A stretch of DNA of 64,000 nt. It comes from Rippkaea orientalis PCC 8801. GTDB taxonomy: Bacteria > Cyanobacteriota > Cyanobacteriia > Cyanobacteriales > Microcystaceae. Shown piece by piece: positions 26,725-35,944 of the stretch; the first letter of the stretch is position 1, and each line of letters starts with the position of its first letter. Under the pieces are notes generated by a model. It saw only the letters and a program-made list of their open reading frames with translations, had not been told where the DNA came from and did not search any database. The stretch lies in contig NC_011726.1 in the NCBI RefSeq assembly GCF_000021805.1, positions 4,434,097-4,498,096 of the forward strand, read 5' to 3'. The translations under genes were made by a program, and so were the position numbers.

Positions 26725-28296
26725 ATGTTAAGTTTTTTACTTTGGCTTCCAATCCTTGGAGCAATTATTATCGGGTTTTTTCCAGCAAAATTGAGTTCTG
26801 TTCAGTGGAAACGATTAACAACTGTCTTAGCTGTTGTTGTTTTTGCTGCGACTATCTGGTTAGTAACTCAGTTTGATTTAAGCCATTCTGGTTTGCAATT
26901 TAGAGAATATTTCCCTTGGGCTAAACCTATTGGATTGAGCTATAGTTTAGCCATTGATGGTTTATCCTTACCCCTGTTAGCCCTCAATAGTTTACTGACG
27001 ATTATTGCGATTTACAGCATCGGAGAAAACGTTGAGCGTCCTCGGCTTTATTACGCCCTAACTCTGCTAATTAACGCAGGAATAACTGGCGCATTAGTCG
27101 CACAAAATTTATTACTGTTCGTGATTTTTTACGAACTAGAACTCATCCCTTTTTATTTAATGATTGCTATCTGGGGAGGGGAAAAAAGAGGCTATGCTTC
27201 TGTTAAATTTCTGCTCTATACTGCTCTGTCAGGACTATTAGTTTTAGCAGGCTTTTTAGGAATTGGTTTTCTTAGTGGTGCAACGAATTTTGATTACGAT
27301 ACTATCAGCACTCAAGGGTTATCTTTAAACACCCAACTGATTCTCTTAACCGCTTTATTAATAGGTTTTGGCATTAAAATTCCCTTAGTCCCTCTCCATA
27401 CTTGGTTGCCCGATGCTTACACAGAAGCTTCTCCGGCTGTTGCCATTCTTCTAGGCGGAATTTTGGCAAAATTAGGCACTTACGGCTTAATTCGCTTTGG
27501 ATTACAACTCTTTCCCCAAGCTTGGCATCTCATCTCCCCTGGACTGGCCATTATTGGAACCATTAGCGTACTTTATGGTGCATTAAGTGCGATCGCCCAA
27601 AAAGATATTAAGCGCATGGTTGCCTACAGTTCTATCGGCCACATGGGGTACATTTTGGTCGCGGCGGCTGCGGGAACGCAGTTAAGTATCCTCGGAGCAG
27701 TTGCCCAAATGATTAGCCACGGGTTGATTCTTGCCCTTCTGTTCCACCTCGTCGGTATTGTCGAACGCAAAGTGGGAACCCGTGATTTAGACGTTCTCAA
27801 CGGGTTAATGAACCCCATTCGCGGTTTACCCCTCACCAGTGCCCTCTTAGTGATGGCAGGGATGGCTAGTGCAGGTATCCCTGGATTAGTGGGATTTGTG
27901 GCAGAATTTATCGTTTTCCAAGGCAGTTTTACGACTTTTCCCATTCCTATCCTCTTTTGCATCATTGCGTCTGGATTAACGGCGGTTTACTTTGTTATTT
28001 TGCTCAACCGTACTTGTTTTGGCAAACTAGATAATAAACTAGCCTATTATCCTCCTGTTTTAAAGTCAGAAAGTATTCCCGCTTTCGCCTTAACGATTCT
28101 AATTTTATTCCTAGGGATTCAACCCAATTGGTTATTACGGTGGATGGAACCAACTACCGATGTTTTAGCCTCACAAATTAACCAAACTGAACAAGTTGTC
28201 GTTTCCAAGAAAAGCAATATCAAGAAGAATAATTTTAACGCCCAACGTCAATCAAAATCTCATCAAAATGAACCTCGAAAACTTTGGTTATTTTAA
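26725..28296 (+). CDS. ndhD3: NDH-1 subunit NdhD3
   Basis: The 523-residue protein has 14 membrane helices in the NuoM/NdhD family. Recognisable parts are YELELIPFYLMIAIWGGEKR, IPLVPLHTWLPDAYTEASPA and IAQKDIKRMVAYSSIGHMGY. The position between ndhF3 and cupA marks it as the D3 form for the inducible CO2-uptake complex. A clear AAGGAAG ribosome site precedes the ATG. The C-terminal tail after about residue 490 is basic and Gln/Lys-rich. Confidence 0.95.
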   Translation: MLSFLLWLPILGAIIIGFFPAKLSSVQWKRLTTVLAVVVFAATIWLVTQFDLSHSGLQFREYFPWAKPIGLSYSLAIDGLSLPLLALNSLLTIIAIYSIGENVERPRLYYALTLLINAGITGALVAQNLLLFVIFYELELIPFYLMIAIWGGEKRGYASVKFLLYTALSGLLVLAGFLGIGFLSGATNFDYDTISTQGLSLNTQLILLTALLIGFGIKIPLVPLHTWLPDAYTEASPAVAILLGGILAKLGTYGLIRFGLQLFPQAWHLISPGLAIIGTISVLYGALSAIAQKDIKRMVAYSSIGHMGYILVAAAAGTQLSILGAVAQMISHGLILALLFHLVGIVERKVGTRDLDVLNGLMNPIRGLPLTSALLVMAGMASAGIPGLVGFVAEFIVFQGSFTTFPIPILFCIIASGLTAVYFVILLNRTCFGKLDNKLAYYPPVLKSESIPAFALTILILFLGIQPNWLLRWMEPTTDVLASQINQTEQVVVSKKSNIKKNNFNAQRQSKSHQNEPRKLWLF

Positions 28297-28359
28297 GCCA
28301 GCCTCGATTCATTTTTTCTTCTTTTTTTGAATAATTATCTAGAGAATTAATCACCTGTT

Positions 28360-29661
28360 ATGGTACAAACACCCATTAAACCCACTGGCATTATTCCCCC
28401 ATCTAATCATCAATTTGCTGAGGTTATTTATCGTCTCGAAGCGGGTGGTTCTATGCTTCCCGATACCCCAGAAAACTTGATGCAAATTATCGGCATTTAT
28501 AAAGCCTATGCCGTTCCCATGGACTTCTATTGGCGAGACTTATTGTATATCGCTGAACGAGTCTTTTTAGACCCCCTTCCCTTCTTTAAATACTTCTTAC
28601 CTAAAGAGTATTTAGACTTACATAATCATTATGCAGGAGACGATGCTGATCTCAGAATTTGGCGCGGAGAAGCGACGGCTCATCCTGAATTATTAGAATT
28701 TATGGAGAAGGGAAAAACGGGAAAACTGCCCAAACTTTTCCATCATTTGTGGCACGATCGCATTAACATGGAATTTGCTGAAGCCTGTATGCGAGCTATG
28801 TTGTGGCATGGTCGAGACATGGGTTGGGGTAAGTTTGATGCTTATCTCGATAGTGAGGAATACAAAGCCAATGCAGACAAAGCAATTAAAGCCTATTTTA
28901 AACACAATCCTGCCATGTTAGGGTTGTATAAACTCTTCCCTGATATGTTTCTAGAACAAGTCAGACAACTCTCTTATTATTCCAATTTAGGATTATTTTG
29001 GGAAGTCATGGCTCCCGTTTTTTTCGAGATGTCTGATATTTACGATGAAGGGGGATTTAAAGGCGTTCCTGATGCCATGAATTTCCTTGTAAACGGCATT
29101 TTTGCTATTGCGGGTCGTCCGATTTATCATCATGCTTATATACGGGGAGAATGCTACGAAATTATTCCTAAATCCAAGGGGTTTACTTGGCTTTATGAAG
29201 CAGCGTTACCCTACGTTGAAGCGGTATTTTATCGCACTGCCCCCTTCCGTGGTACAAAGTCCTATAATGCCCAAGCAAAACAGGTTCCCGATGAACAAAA
29301 AGACTTTCATTATGGCATTTTATACGCGGATGTTTTCCCGGTAGGAACGGCCGGCATTCCCCCGACATTATTGATGGATGATATGTATCATTTTCTCCCT
29401 GATTACCTGATAGAATACTATCAAAAACATTGTCGAGGAGAACAGGATATTTTGATTCAGTTGGGGATTACGTTTCAGCGATCGATGTATAACGTAACTT
29501 CCGCCGTTATTCAAGCCTTACGCCAAGCGTTGTTATATCCATTAGATGATCCAAACCCCCAACATTTACTGAAAAATCGTCAATTTTTTGAACAACAAAT
29601 GGATCGTTTTGTTCGTCCAGAAGCCCGTTTAAGAGACATTCAAAACCAAGAATATCGTTAG
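28360..29661 (+). CDS. cupA: CO2 hydration protein CupA (ChpY)
   Basis: The 433-residue soluble protein associates with NdhF3/NdhD3 and is proposed to convert CO2 to bicarbonate. The sequence matches the Chp/Cup family over its whole length, with conserved stretches DFYWRDLLYIAERVF, LFHHLWHDRINMEFAE, EVMAPVFFEMSDIYDEGGF and GTAGIPPTLLMDDMYHFLPD. It starts 63 bases after ndhD3 and ends the operon. The usual small partner gene cupS does not follow; a palindrome and an opposite-strand gene come next. Confidence 0.95.
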   Translation: MVQTPIKPTGIIPPSNHQFAEVIYRLEAGGSMLPDTPENLMQIIGIYKAYAVPMDFYWRDLLYIAERVFLDPLPFFKYFLPKEYLDLHNHYAGDDADLRIWRGEATAHPELLEFMEKGKTGKLPKLFHHLWHDRINMEFAEACMRAMLWHGRDMGWGKFDAYLDSEEYKANADKAIKAYFKHNPAMLGLYKLFPDMFLEQVRQLSYYSNLGLFWEVMAPVFFEMSDIYDEGGFKGVPDAMNFLVNGIFAIAGRPIYHHAYIRGECYEIIPKSKGFTWLYEAALPYVEAVFYRTAPFRGTKSYNAQAKQVPDEQKDFHYGILYADVFPVGTAGIPPTLLMDDMYHFLPDYLIEYYQKHCRGEQDILIQLGITFQRSMYNVTSAVIQALRQALLYPLDDPNPQHLLKNRQFFEQQMDRFVRPEARLRDIQNQEYR

Positions 29662-29692
29662 GATCATTATGAACGCTTTGTTATAAGTCCTG

Positions 29693-29718
29693 TAGGGGCG
29701 AACGGCCGTTCGCCCCTA
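29693..29718. repeat. Perfect 26-bp palindrome
   Basis: The left arm TAGGGGCGAACGG is exactly mirrored by CCGTTCGCCCCTA. It lies 31 bases after cupA and may cap the transcript, although no T-run follows. A degenerate copy is at 303-325. Confidence 0.85.
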
Positions 29719-29743
29719 GGATTCAGAAACAGGAATTGCCCTA

Positions 29744-29769
29744 GGTTGGGTTGAGGAACGAAACCCAAC
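29744..29769. repeat. GTTGGGTTTC hairpin (family D)
   Basis: GGTTGGGTT and AAACCCAAC flank a short loop. The same arms recur at 38869-38895 and 56477-56516. It lies in the convergent gap between cupA and the HsdR_N gene. Confidence 0.6.
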
Positions 29770-29786
29770 ACACTCGAAACAATAGA

Positions 29787-30923
29787 TCAAATAATCTCTG
29801 ATGGTTCAGGTTGACTAACGTAACTGTTTTGAGTCAAATATTTCACTCTTGCTTTGAGAAATTCAGCAACCCCATAGATTTCATCTAAATTTGAGATATT
29901 ATGTTTTACTTCTTGTCCTTCTTTATCAAGAACTGCAATATTTTTCTTTTTATCAGAGAATCTTAGACGACAAATCGTTTTAGTGACTTTTCCATCTAAA
30001 TTAATCCCAAAATAAAACTTGGTATCTTTATGCTGTAAACGAGAAGTATCAATCACTTCACGCAAGATAGATTTTACTAAATAAAATCCTTCTAGTTCTT
30101 CTGGTGTAGTAACAATTCCATTATTATCATTATCAGAGATAGCTGAGTCTGAACCTTCCCCATTATCAACAGACAAAGAAACGTGATTAATAGGACTAGG
30201 ATTATCATCATCACTAATCGCAGATTCTAACCTTTCCTTGATTCGTTCATTAATATACTCTTTAACAGAACGCTTAATTATTTCTGTAAACTTCTCAACT
30301 ACTGCCGTAGTCTTGATTCCAGGGTAAACGTCACCAATAAAGTGTTTAACTAATTCAGGAGAAGGATTGGTGAGTTCATCAGCAATAACTCGTTTAATCT
30401 CTTTAGTGTATAAGAGATTTTTAGCAACATCTTTAAGAGCATCAGGGTTAAAATTAGACTGAGCAAATCGTTTGAGTTCGTTAACTGAAGACTCATCAAA
30501 ATTTAAAATATTAAACTCAAAAAACGGTCTATCATCCATTACATTATCTTTATCAGTATCTGTATAAAACCGATAAACAATACCATTGGTTAAAACTCCA
30601 ATTTTTGTTTCTGTTACATGAAAATACCGATGTAATTGAGCACGATGTTTAGGGTGATCTAGGGTGTCTTGACAATGTTTGCATTCAATTAAGATAATCG
30701 GTTTATCGTTTGAAAAAATAGCATAATCAACTTTTTCACCCTTTAATTCTGGTAAATCCGCCGCATATTCTGGATGAACTTCCATCGGATTAAACACATC
30801 ATAACCTAATCCCTGAATAAAAGGCATGATAAAAGCTGTTTTAGTCGCTTCTTCTGTCTGAATTGAAGAAAATTGATTTTCAACTTTTTGAGCAATTCCT
30901 TTGAGTCGATCAATTAAATCCAT
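29787..30923 (-). CDS. Orphan type I restriction HsdR_N-domain protein
   Basis: The chosen ATG (MDLIDRLKGI) gives 378 residues; a GTG eight codons upstream is possible. The N-terminal about 180 residues have the HsdR_N nuclease fold, with E in the first helix and the PD-(D/E)xK-like core VDYAIF...ILIECKH. A coil and acidic spacer with repeated SDNDN/ISDDDN follow, and then a C-terminal domain (about 265-370). The helicase, HsdM and HsdS parts are absent, so this is not a classical restriction enzyme. Such stand-alone proteins are common and of unknown role. It has no partner gene here. Confidence 0.8.
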   Translation of the reverse strand: MDLIDRLKGIAQKVENQFSSIQTEEATKTAFIMPFIQGLGYDVFNPMEVHPEYAADLPELKGEKVDYAIFSNDKPIILIECKHCQDTLDHPKHRAQLHRYFHVTETKIGVLTNGIVYRFYTDTDKDNVMDDRPFFEFNILNFDESSVNELKRFAQSNFNPDALKDVAKNLLYTKEIKRVIADELTNPSPELVKHFIGDVYPGIKTTAVVEKFTEIIKRSVKEYINERIKERLESAISDDDNPSPINHVSLSVDNGEGSDSAISDNDNNGIVTTPEELEGFYLVKSILREVIDTSRLQHKDTKFYFGINLDGKVTKTICRLRFSDKKKNIAVLDKEGQEVKHNISNLDEIYGVAEFLKARVKYLTQNSYVSQPEPSEII

Positions 30924-31134
30924 GTTGTGTACGTTATCCCATAACACGCTTACCTTATGATTATTCCCCCATTTGTTTGATTTCTAACACATCTAAACAC
31001 TTTTGAATAACAATGAATACCAGCGATCGCACTAAAATAATTACAGAAAAAATTAAAATATCAGCCTTCAGCATGAGAAGTTGTAGTCAATGACTACTCA
31101 CCTCTCCTCACACTTTTAGTCTTGATCCCAACAA

Positions 31135-32412
31135 TTACCCACGGGGTGGAAAACGACGTTTTTGCAGAAAATCAGGAATATCGAGTCCCGTCGATTTTGG
31201 CGGTTCGGGTTCAGGTTCTGGGATAACTGTCCGTTCAGGGGCTTTGCGAGGGGTAGGGGTAGCAATAGGGGCTACTTTAGTGGTTCCTGAGCCTTCAGAC
31301 TCTCCCGTAAACCCAGTGGCTATCACGGTAATAATCACTTCTCCTTGTAGGGTGGGATCGATAACCGCCCCAAAAATAATATTAGCATCGGGATCAACCA
31401 CTTCAAAAATGGTTTCCGCCGCCGTATTCACTTCATGGAGGGTTAAATCGTCTCCTCCTGTGATATTAAAGACAACTCCTCTAGCTCCTTTGATGGAATG
31501 TTCCAACAGAGGAGAAGAAATGGCAGCGACTGCCGCATCACTGGCACGGGACTTACCCGAACCAATTCCCAGTCCCATTAAGGCTGATCCCGCATCAGCC
31601 ATAACTGCCCGAACATCGGCAAAATCGACGTTAACTAACCCTGGAATGGTAATAATATCAGAAATGCCCTGTACCCCTTGGCGGAGTATATTATCAGCAG
31701 CGAGAAAGGCTTGTTGTAATGGAGTATCTGGAGGAATAACTTGTAATAATTGATTATTAGGAATAACAATTAATGTATCAACATTATTTTGTAGCTTTTC
31801 AACGCCTTGGGAAGCCTGAGAGGTACGTCGTCGTCCCTCAAAGGTAAAAGGACGGGTAACGACTCCCACCGTTAAACAGCCCATTTCCTTAGCCACCTCC
31901 GCTACAATAGGAGCAGCACCCGTTCCGGTTCCTCCACCCATTCCTGCAGTAATAAACACTAAATCGGTGTTTTCTAAGGCTTGGGCGATCTCATCGCGGG
32001 ATTCTTCAGCGGCCTGTGTTCCAATAGAAGGATTTCCCCCTGCACCGAGTCCTCTGGTCAATTTCTGACCGATTTGTAAACGTTGGGAGGCCGCTGACTG
32101 AGATAACGCTTGAGCATCGGTATTAATCGCCCAAAATTCAATCCCAGTTAAGGAACTCTCTATCATCCGGTTGACTGCATTACATCCGCCGCCACCAACG
32201 CCAATGACTTTGATTTTGGCAACGTTATTTGGCACGATCTGGTTTCTCCTGATATCTTCTCTAGGGGTTTCTGAGGACTCGTTACTGTGAGACAAGGATA
32301 GACTACTATTATGAATATGATAGTTGTCTAGAGCACTCAACGACTCAGAGGATTCATTATTATTAAGGCCCGAATGATTAAGAGCCAGTTTGTCATTAAA
32401 GATCATTGTCAT
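31135..32412 (-). CDS. ftsZ: Cell division protein FtsZ
   Basis: The 425-residue tubulin-like GTPase has [14 protein letters not shown] near residue 71, the GTP signature [10 protein letters not shown] and the T7 loop [11 protein letters not shown]. It has a roughly 60-residue Ser/Asn-rich N-terminal extension before the GTPase core and a proline-rich C-terminal linker ending in [10 protein letters not shown], the conserved tip that binds membrane anchors. It follows ftsQ on the same strand after a 269-base gap, which probably contains its own promoter. Confidence 0.97.
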   Translation of the reverse strand: MTMIFNDKLALNHSGLNNNESSESLSALDNYHIHNSSLSLSHSNESSETPREDIRRNQIVPNNVAKIKVIGVGGGGCNAVNRMIESSLTGIEFWAINTDAQALSQSAASQRLQIGQKLTRGLGAGGNPSIGTQAAEESRDEIAQALENTDLVFITAGMGGGTGTGAAPIVAEVAKEMGCLTVGVVTRPFTFEGRRRTSQASQGVEKLQNNVDTLIVIPNNQLLQVIPPDTPLQQAFLAADNILRQGVQGISDIITIPGLVNVDFADVRAVMADAGSALMGLGIGSGKSRASDAAVAAISSPLLEHSIKGARGVVFNITGGDDLTLHEVNTAAETIFEVVDPDANIIFGAVIDPTLQGEVIITVIATGFTGESEGSGTTKVAPIATPTPRKAPERTVIPEPEPEPPKSTGLDIPDFLQKRRFPPRG

Positions 32413-32681
32413 TGGCGAGGGATTAATAATGGCTGATGAACGATTCGTCGTTGGTTAGGGCAATTTGTCTACATGATCATCGAGTAATCTTTGACGGAGT
32501 AGACCTCGGATAATTTTGTCACCATCTAAAAGCTTACTATTTATACAGACTTATTTCACCTTATACACTAAAAATCTCCTGATGATTTGTCAATACATTT
32601 AAGTAAGCAGTCAATGACATCAAACCCTGAAAAATCGTACATATTTACTACAAAGTACCTAAGCTCTCTGACGCAAAAATA

Positions 32682-33485
32682 CTAAGATTTAGGTTTAGGT
32701 TTAGGCTGAGGCTTAAGGCGTACTGCCGGGGCATCAGGATTAGATAAATCGAGATAGGCAATACGGTTAGGAGGAACCCGCGAGGGTAATTTTTGCATTT
32801 TTGCTAAAACCTGTAATTGCTTAGAGAAGCGATCGCTAAAAGGACCTAAATGAACTACTCCTAGTTGAGTTTTCAGGATCAGGTTACTGGGATCTCGCCA
32901 ATCAACTTGGATAATTTTCACGGGAGAACCGAGAATTAGAGGATAGATCTCCACCCAGTGGGAACGATACTGTTCCTCAAACCCTAGCACAGTGAGCTTT
33001 TGTTTCGTGGCTAGGGGAATTTTTTGGGTGTAGAAGGTTTGCGGAATCCAGACTCCAGTGACATCAAGATAGCCTATCCCTCGACTCGAAGACGCAGCCG
33101 CTACAGGTTGCCGTTCTTTGACTGTAATCGTAATTTGAGCGGGGAGCACTTGGCGAGTAATATAAACATCTTTAATCGGCGGTTTCTTTTCGAGAGTTTC
33201 TGCTAATTGATGGGTGGGTAGTTGCCAAACGGATCGAGGATAGTTAATCGTCAGTAATTGACGAATTTTTTCCTCTGATAGTAATTGATTGCCTGTAATC
33301 TTAATTTGGGATTGATTCCGAATCAGCCAATGGGGCCAACTGATCAGCCACAACATTCCTCCGGTGAGTCCACACAGAGCGCAAAAACGCCAAATTCCTT
33401 GCCACGCTTTTAAGCGTCGTTGGTGACGTAAGGTTTCCCGTTGCCGTTTTAAGGATTGAGCAGAAATAAATGTACTATCTGTCAT
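32682..33485 (-). CDS. ftsQ: Cell division protein FtsQ (POTRA-domain septum protein)
   Basis: The 267-residue single-pass membrane protein has a cytoplasmic N-terminus rich in basic residues, one helix (about 32-50), a POTRA domain (about 58-128, IKITGNQLLSEEKIRQLL ... ITITVKERQPVA) and a beta domain. This is the FtsQ/DivIB layout, and its place upstream of ftsZ is usual for cyanobacteria. It acts in divisome assembly. The C-terminal Pro/Lys repeat PKPKPKS is unusual but short. Confidence 0.9.
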   Translation of the reverse strand: MTDSTFISAQSLKRQRETLRHQRRLKAWQGIWRFCALCGLTGGMLWLISWPHWLIRNQSQIKITGNQLLSEEKIRQLLTINYPRSVWQLPTHQLAETLEKKPPIKDVYITRQVLPAQITITVKERQPVAAASSSRGIGYLDVTGVWIPQTFYTQKIPLATKQKLTVLGFEEQYRSHWVEIYPLILGSPVKIIQVDWRDPSNLILKTQLGVVHLGPFSDRFSKQLQVLAKMQKLPSRVPPNRIAYLDLSNPDAPAVRLKPQPKPKPKS

Positions 33486-33697
33486 AGAATTGCTTTACCC
33501 ACTTTCAAAAAATGTTATAACTAAAAGAAGCGACCTCTATCTAAACTCTAAAAATAATTAAATTGTACGGTTAGTAGCAAAAATCCACTAAACAGATTCC
33601 CTAAGGATTAGATATACTGAGTTCAATCTCTCTTATAGGTTCCTGTCCCTCTCTTAAGATTTGAATTTTTTTACGTTCCACACCACAAAAGAGACTT

Positions 33698-34990
33698 ATG
33701 GTTAATCAAAAACGCGGGCTTATTCTGGGCGCAACAGCAGCTATTTTATCAGCAGTAGCAGTAACAGGGGGAGGTCTTCGGCTTTCTCAAAGTCAAGCCT
33801 TCTTTCAAGATAATCCTAAAGAATTAGTCGATGAGGTTTGGCAAGTTATCAACCGAACCTATGTTGATGCCACCTTTAATCAGGTTGATTGGCGCAAAGT
33901 CCGTCAAGAGTATTTGAATCGTCCCTATAGCAACAAAGAAGAAGCCTACAAAGCGATTCGGGAAATGCTCGAAAAACTGGGCGATCCCTACACTCGCTTT
34001 ATGGACCCCGAAGAGTTTAAAAATATGCAAATTGATACCTCTGGAGAATTAACGGGGGTAGGGATTCAATTGACGAAAGACGAAGAAACCAATGAATTAA
34101 CCGTTGTTGCACCGATTGAAGAAACGCCAGCGTTTGAAGCAGGTATCCTCTCGAAAGATGTCATTGTCAAAATTGACGGCAAAACCACTAAAGGAATGGA
34201 AGTGGAAGATGCGGTTAAACTGATTCGGGGCAAACCGGGGAGTCAAGTGACGTTAACGATTCGCCGTACGGGTCAAGAAATGGAGTATCCTTTGACCAGA
34301 ACCCGTATCGAACTTCATCCCGTTAAAGCTCGCGCCACGGAAACTCCAGCGGGAACCATTGGCTATATCCGCTTAACCCAATTTAGTGCCCAAGCGGGAG
34401 AGGAAATGCGAGATGCCATTAAAGATCTAGAAAGTAAAAAGGTAACTGGGTATATTTTGGATCTGCGGTCTAATCCAGGGGGTTTACTGTATTCCAGTAT
34501 CGAAATTGCGCGGATGTGGCTTGATAATGGCAAAATTGTCTCCACGGTGAATCGAGAGGGAGAAATGGAGCAACAACAAGCGAGTAATCGGGCTCTGACG
34601 AATAAACCGTTGGTGGTTCTCGTCGATGGGGGTTCAGCCAGTGCCAGTGAAATTCTATCGGGTGCCCTACAGGATCATAAACGAGCGGTAGTGGTTGGGA
34701 CAAAAACCTTTGGTAAAGGGTTGGTTCAGTCGGTACGGGGGTTAGGGGATGGTTCTGGATTGGCTGTGACCATTGCTAAGTATCTCACGCCCAATGGTCG
34801 GGATATTAATAAGCATGGTATTGATCCCGATGTGGTCTTGGAATTGAGCGATGAGGAACGGAAAGCCTTACAAAAAGAACGCGATCGCATCGGCAATTTT
34901 GGCGATCCTCAATTTGAGAAAGCCTTTGAAGTCCTTAAGCAACAAATCGCTACTTCTCAGAAAACGAATGCCCAAGCACCGAGACAATAG
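33698..34990 (+). CDS. Carboxyl-terminal processing protease (S41A)
   Basis: The 430-residue secreted protease has an N-terminal signal or anchor helix, an N-terminal helical domain, a PDZ domain (about 110-190, GVGIQLTKDEETNELTVVAP) and an S41 catalytic domain with the Ser motif DGGSASASEILSG and the Lys motif TFGKGLVQ. It belongs with cyanobacterial CtpA/CtpB/CtpC; the exact paralogue cannot be fixed from sequence alone. CtpA matures the D1 protein, the others are less defined. It is monocistronic with a strong terminator at 35039. Confidence 0.93.
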   Translation: MVNQKRGLILGATAAILSAVAVTGGGLRLSQSQAFFQDNPKELVDEVWQVINRTYVDATFNQVDWRKVRQEYLNRPYSNKEEAYKAIREMLEKLGDPYTRFMDPEEFKNMQIDTSGELTGVGIQLTKDEETNELTVVAPIEETPAFEAGILSKDVIVKIDGKTTKGMEVEDAVKLIRGKPGSQVTLTIRRTGQEMEYPLTRTRIELHPVKARATETPAGTIGYIRLTQFSAQAGEEMRDAIKDLESKKVTGYILDLRSNPGGLLYSSIEIARMWLDNGKIVSTVNREGEMEQQQASNRALTNKPLVVLVDGGSASASEILSGALQDHKRAVVVGTKTFGKGLVQSVRGLGDGSGLAVTIAKYLTPNGRDINKHGIDPDVVLELSDEERKALQKERDRIGNFGDPQFEKAFEVLKQQIATSQKTNAQAPRQ

Positions 34991-35038
34991 TTAATCAGCT
35001 ATTGTTTTTATCCCCCTATATCTCCTCAAATTCAACAA

Positions 35039-35070
35039 CCCCATTCTAAGTAACGGATGGGGATTTTTTT
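35039..35070 (+). terminator. Rho-independent terminator of the ctp gene
   Basis: CCCCAT (35039-35044) pairs with ATGGGG (35057-35062), followed by ATTTTTTTG. Confidence 0.85.
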
Positions 35071-35344
35071 GTTGTCTAAAAAGCTCAAATCGAGAACATT
35101 TTTTCGTTCTTATCCAACATTATTTAACCAGTTATTCTTGACTAAAAAGTTCACCAATAGGACGAACCATACCAAAGACTTGCTGTAAAATTGTTAAATA
35201 AATATTAGGCTTTAAATCTTTATTTTTTCTGTAATTTTTAATTGTTGATCATCCTCTGACAACTGCTTCAATTGAACTTGACAAATCTGATTAAAAAATG
35301 TTGTTATGTAAGATAGACTCTTCAGCTTTATTTAGGTAGGTAAA
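35071..35344. other. Gap between the protease terminator and the ferritin-like gene
   Basis: This AT-rich stretch contains a decayed minus-strand coding remnant (35132-35310). The promoter of the ferritin-like gene should also lie here but cannot be placed. Confidence 0.5.
35132..35310 (-). pseudogene. Frameshifted remnant of an unrecognised gene
   Basis: On the minus strand the first frame reads FFNQICQVQLKQLSEDDQQL, then KITEKIKI. After a shift near 35225, another frame reads NIYLTILQQVFGMVRPIGEL, then FSQE and a stop at 35132-35134. Both parts have protein-like composition, and together they look like one decayed C-terminus. The family is not recognised. Confidence 0.35.
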
Positions 35345-35779
35345 ATGAGAGAACTTGATCGGGAAAAAACGAATAAACTCCTCAATACTATTATGGAGTA
35401 TGAACTAGCAGGAGTTGTCCGCTACACGCACTATAGTTTGATGGTAACAGGGCCTCATCGTATCCCCATTGTGCAGTTTTTCCAACAACAGGCTAATGAG
35501 TCTTTGCTTCATGCTCAACAAGTCGGAGAAATTTTAACGGGTTTAGAAGGCCATCCCAGTTTATCCATTGCGACGATGGAAGAAACTAATGAACATAGTT
35601 TACACGCGATTTTGCTCGAAAGTCTTAACCACGAAAAGAAAGCTTTGGACTTATACAAAGAATTATTAGAAGTGGTTGAAAATGCCAGTATCTATATCGA
35701 AGAATTTGCACGAGGAATGATTGGTCAAGAAGAAGTTCATAATATTGAACTCAAGAAAATGTTACGCGATTATGTATAG
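35345..35779 (+). CDS. Ferritin-like / bacterioferritin-type protein
   Basis: The 144-residue four-helix protein carries E and ExxH-like metal motifs in each half: NTIMEYELAGVVRYTHY, NESLLHAQQVGEIL, ESLNHEKKALDLYKEL and GQEEVHNIEL. This fits a bacterioferritin-type di-iron centre. It is probably an iron-storage or iron-detoxifying protein. It precedes the Ftr1 iron permease by 165 bases, with a miniature element in between, supporting an iron role. No haem-binding Met is obvious. Confidence 0.82.
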   Translation: MRELDREKTNKLLNTIMEYELAGVVRYTHYSLMVTGPHRIPIVQFFQQQANESLLHAQQVGEILTGLEGHPSLSIATMEETNEHSLHAILLESLNHEKKALDLYKELLEVVENASIYIEEFARGMIGQEEVHNIELKKMLRDYV

Positions 35780-35780
35780 T

Positions 35781-35910
35781 TAAGTAGGTCGGCATAATTA
35801 AACTAACAACGGGTGTAAACTGGGCAATGTTTACAACAATAGTCTAGTGAAAGTTTCAGCCTTTTGGTGGGCATTGCCCACCCTACATTTATTTATGACC
35901 ACCGAAGTTA
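35781..35910. repeat. Miniature inverted-repeat element containing family A palindrome
   Basis: The left end TAAGTAGGTCGGCATAATTA is mirrored imperfectly by the right end (TTTATGACCACCGAAGTTA). The interior has TTGGTGGGCATTGCCCACCC. Its left end repeats the sequence at 36840-36860, so the ftr1 gene is flanked by two related elements. Confidence 0.6.
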
Positions 35911-35944
35911 GTAATCGAAAAGAACGAATTATTGTAAATTTAAT

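Noticed and set aside
31244-31753. 169-codon open frame on the plus strand opposite ftsZ
   Set aside because: It is fully antisense to a highly conserved gene, has low-complexity Ser/Thr/Pro composition and no ribosome site; it is a shadow of the FtsZ coding pattern.
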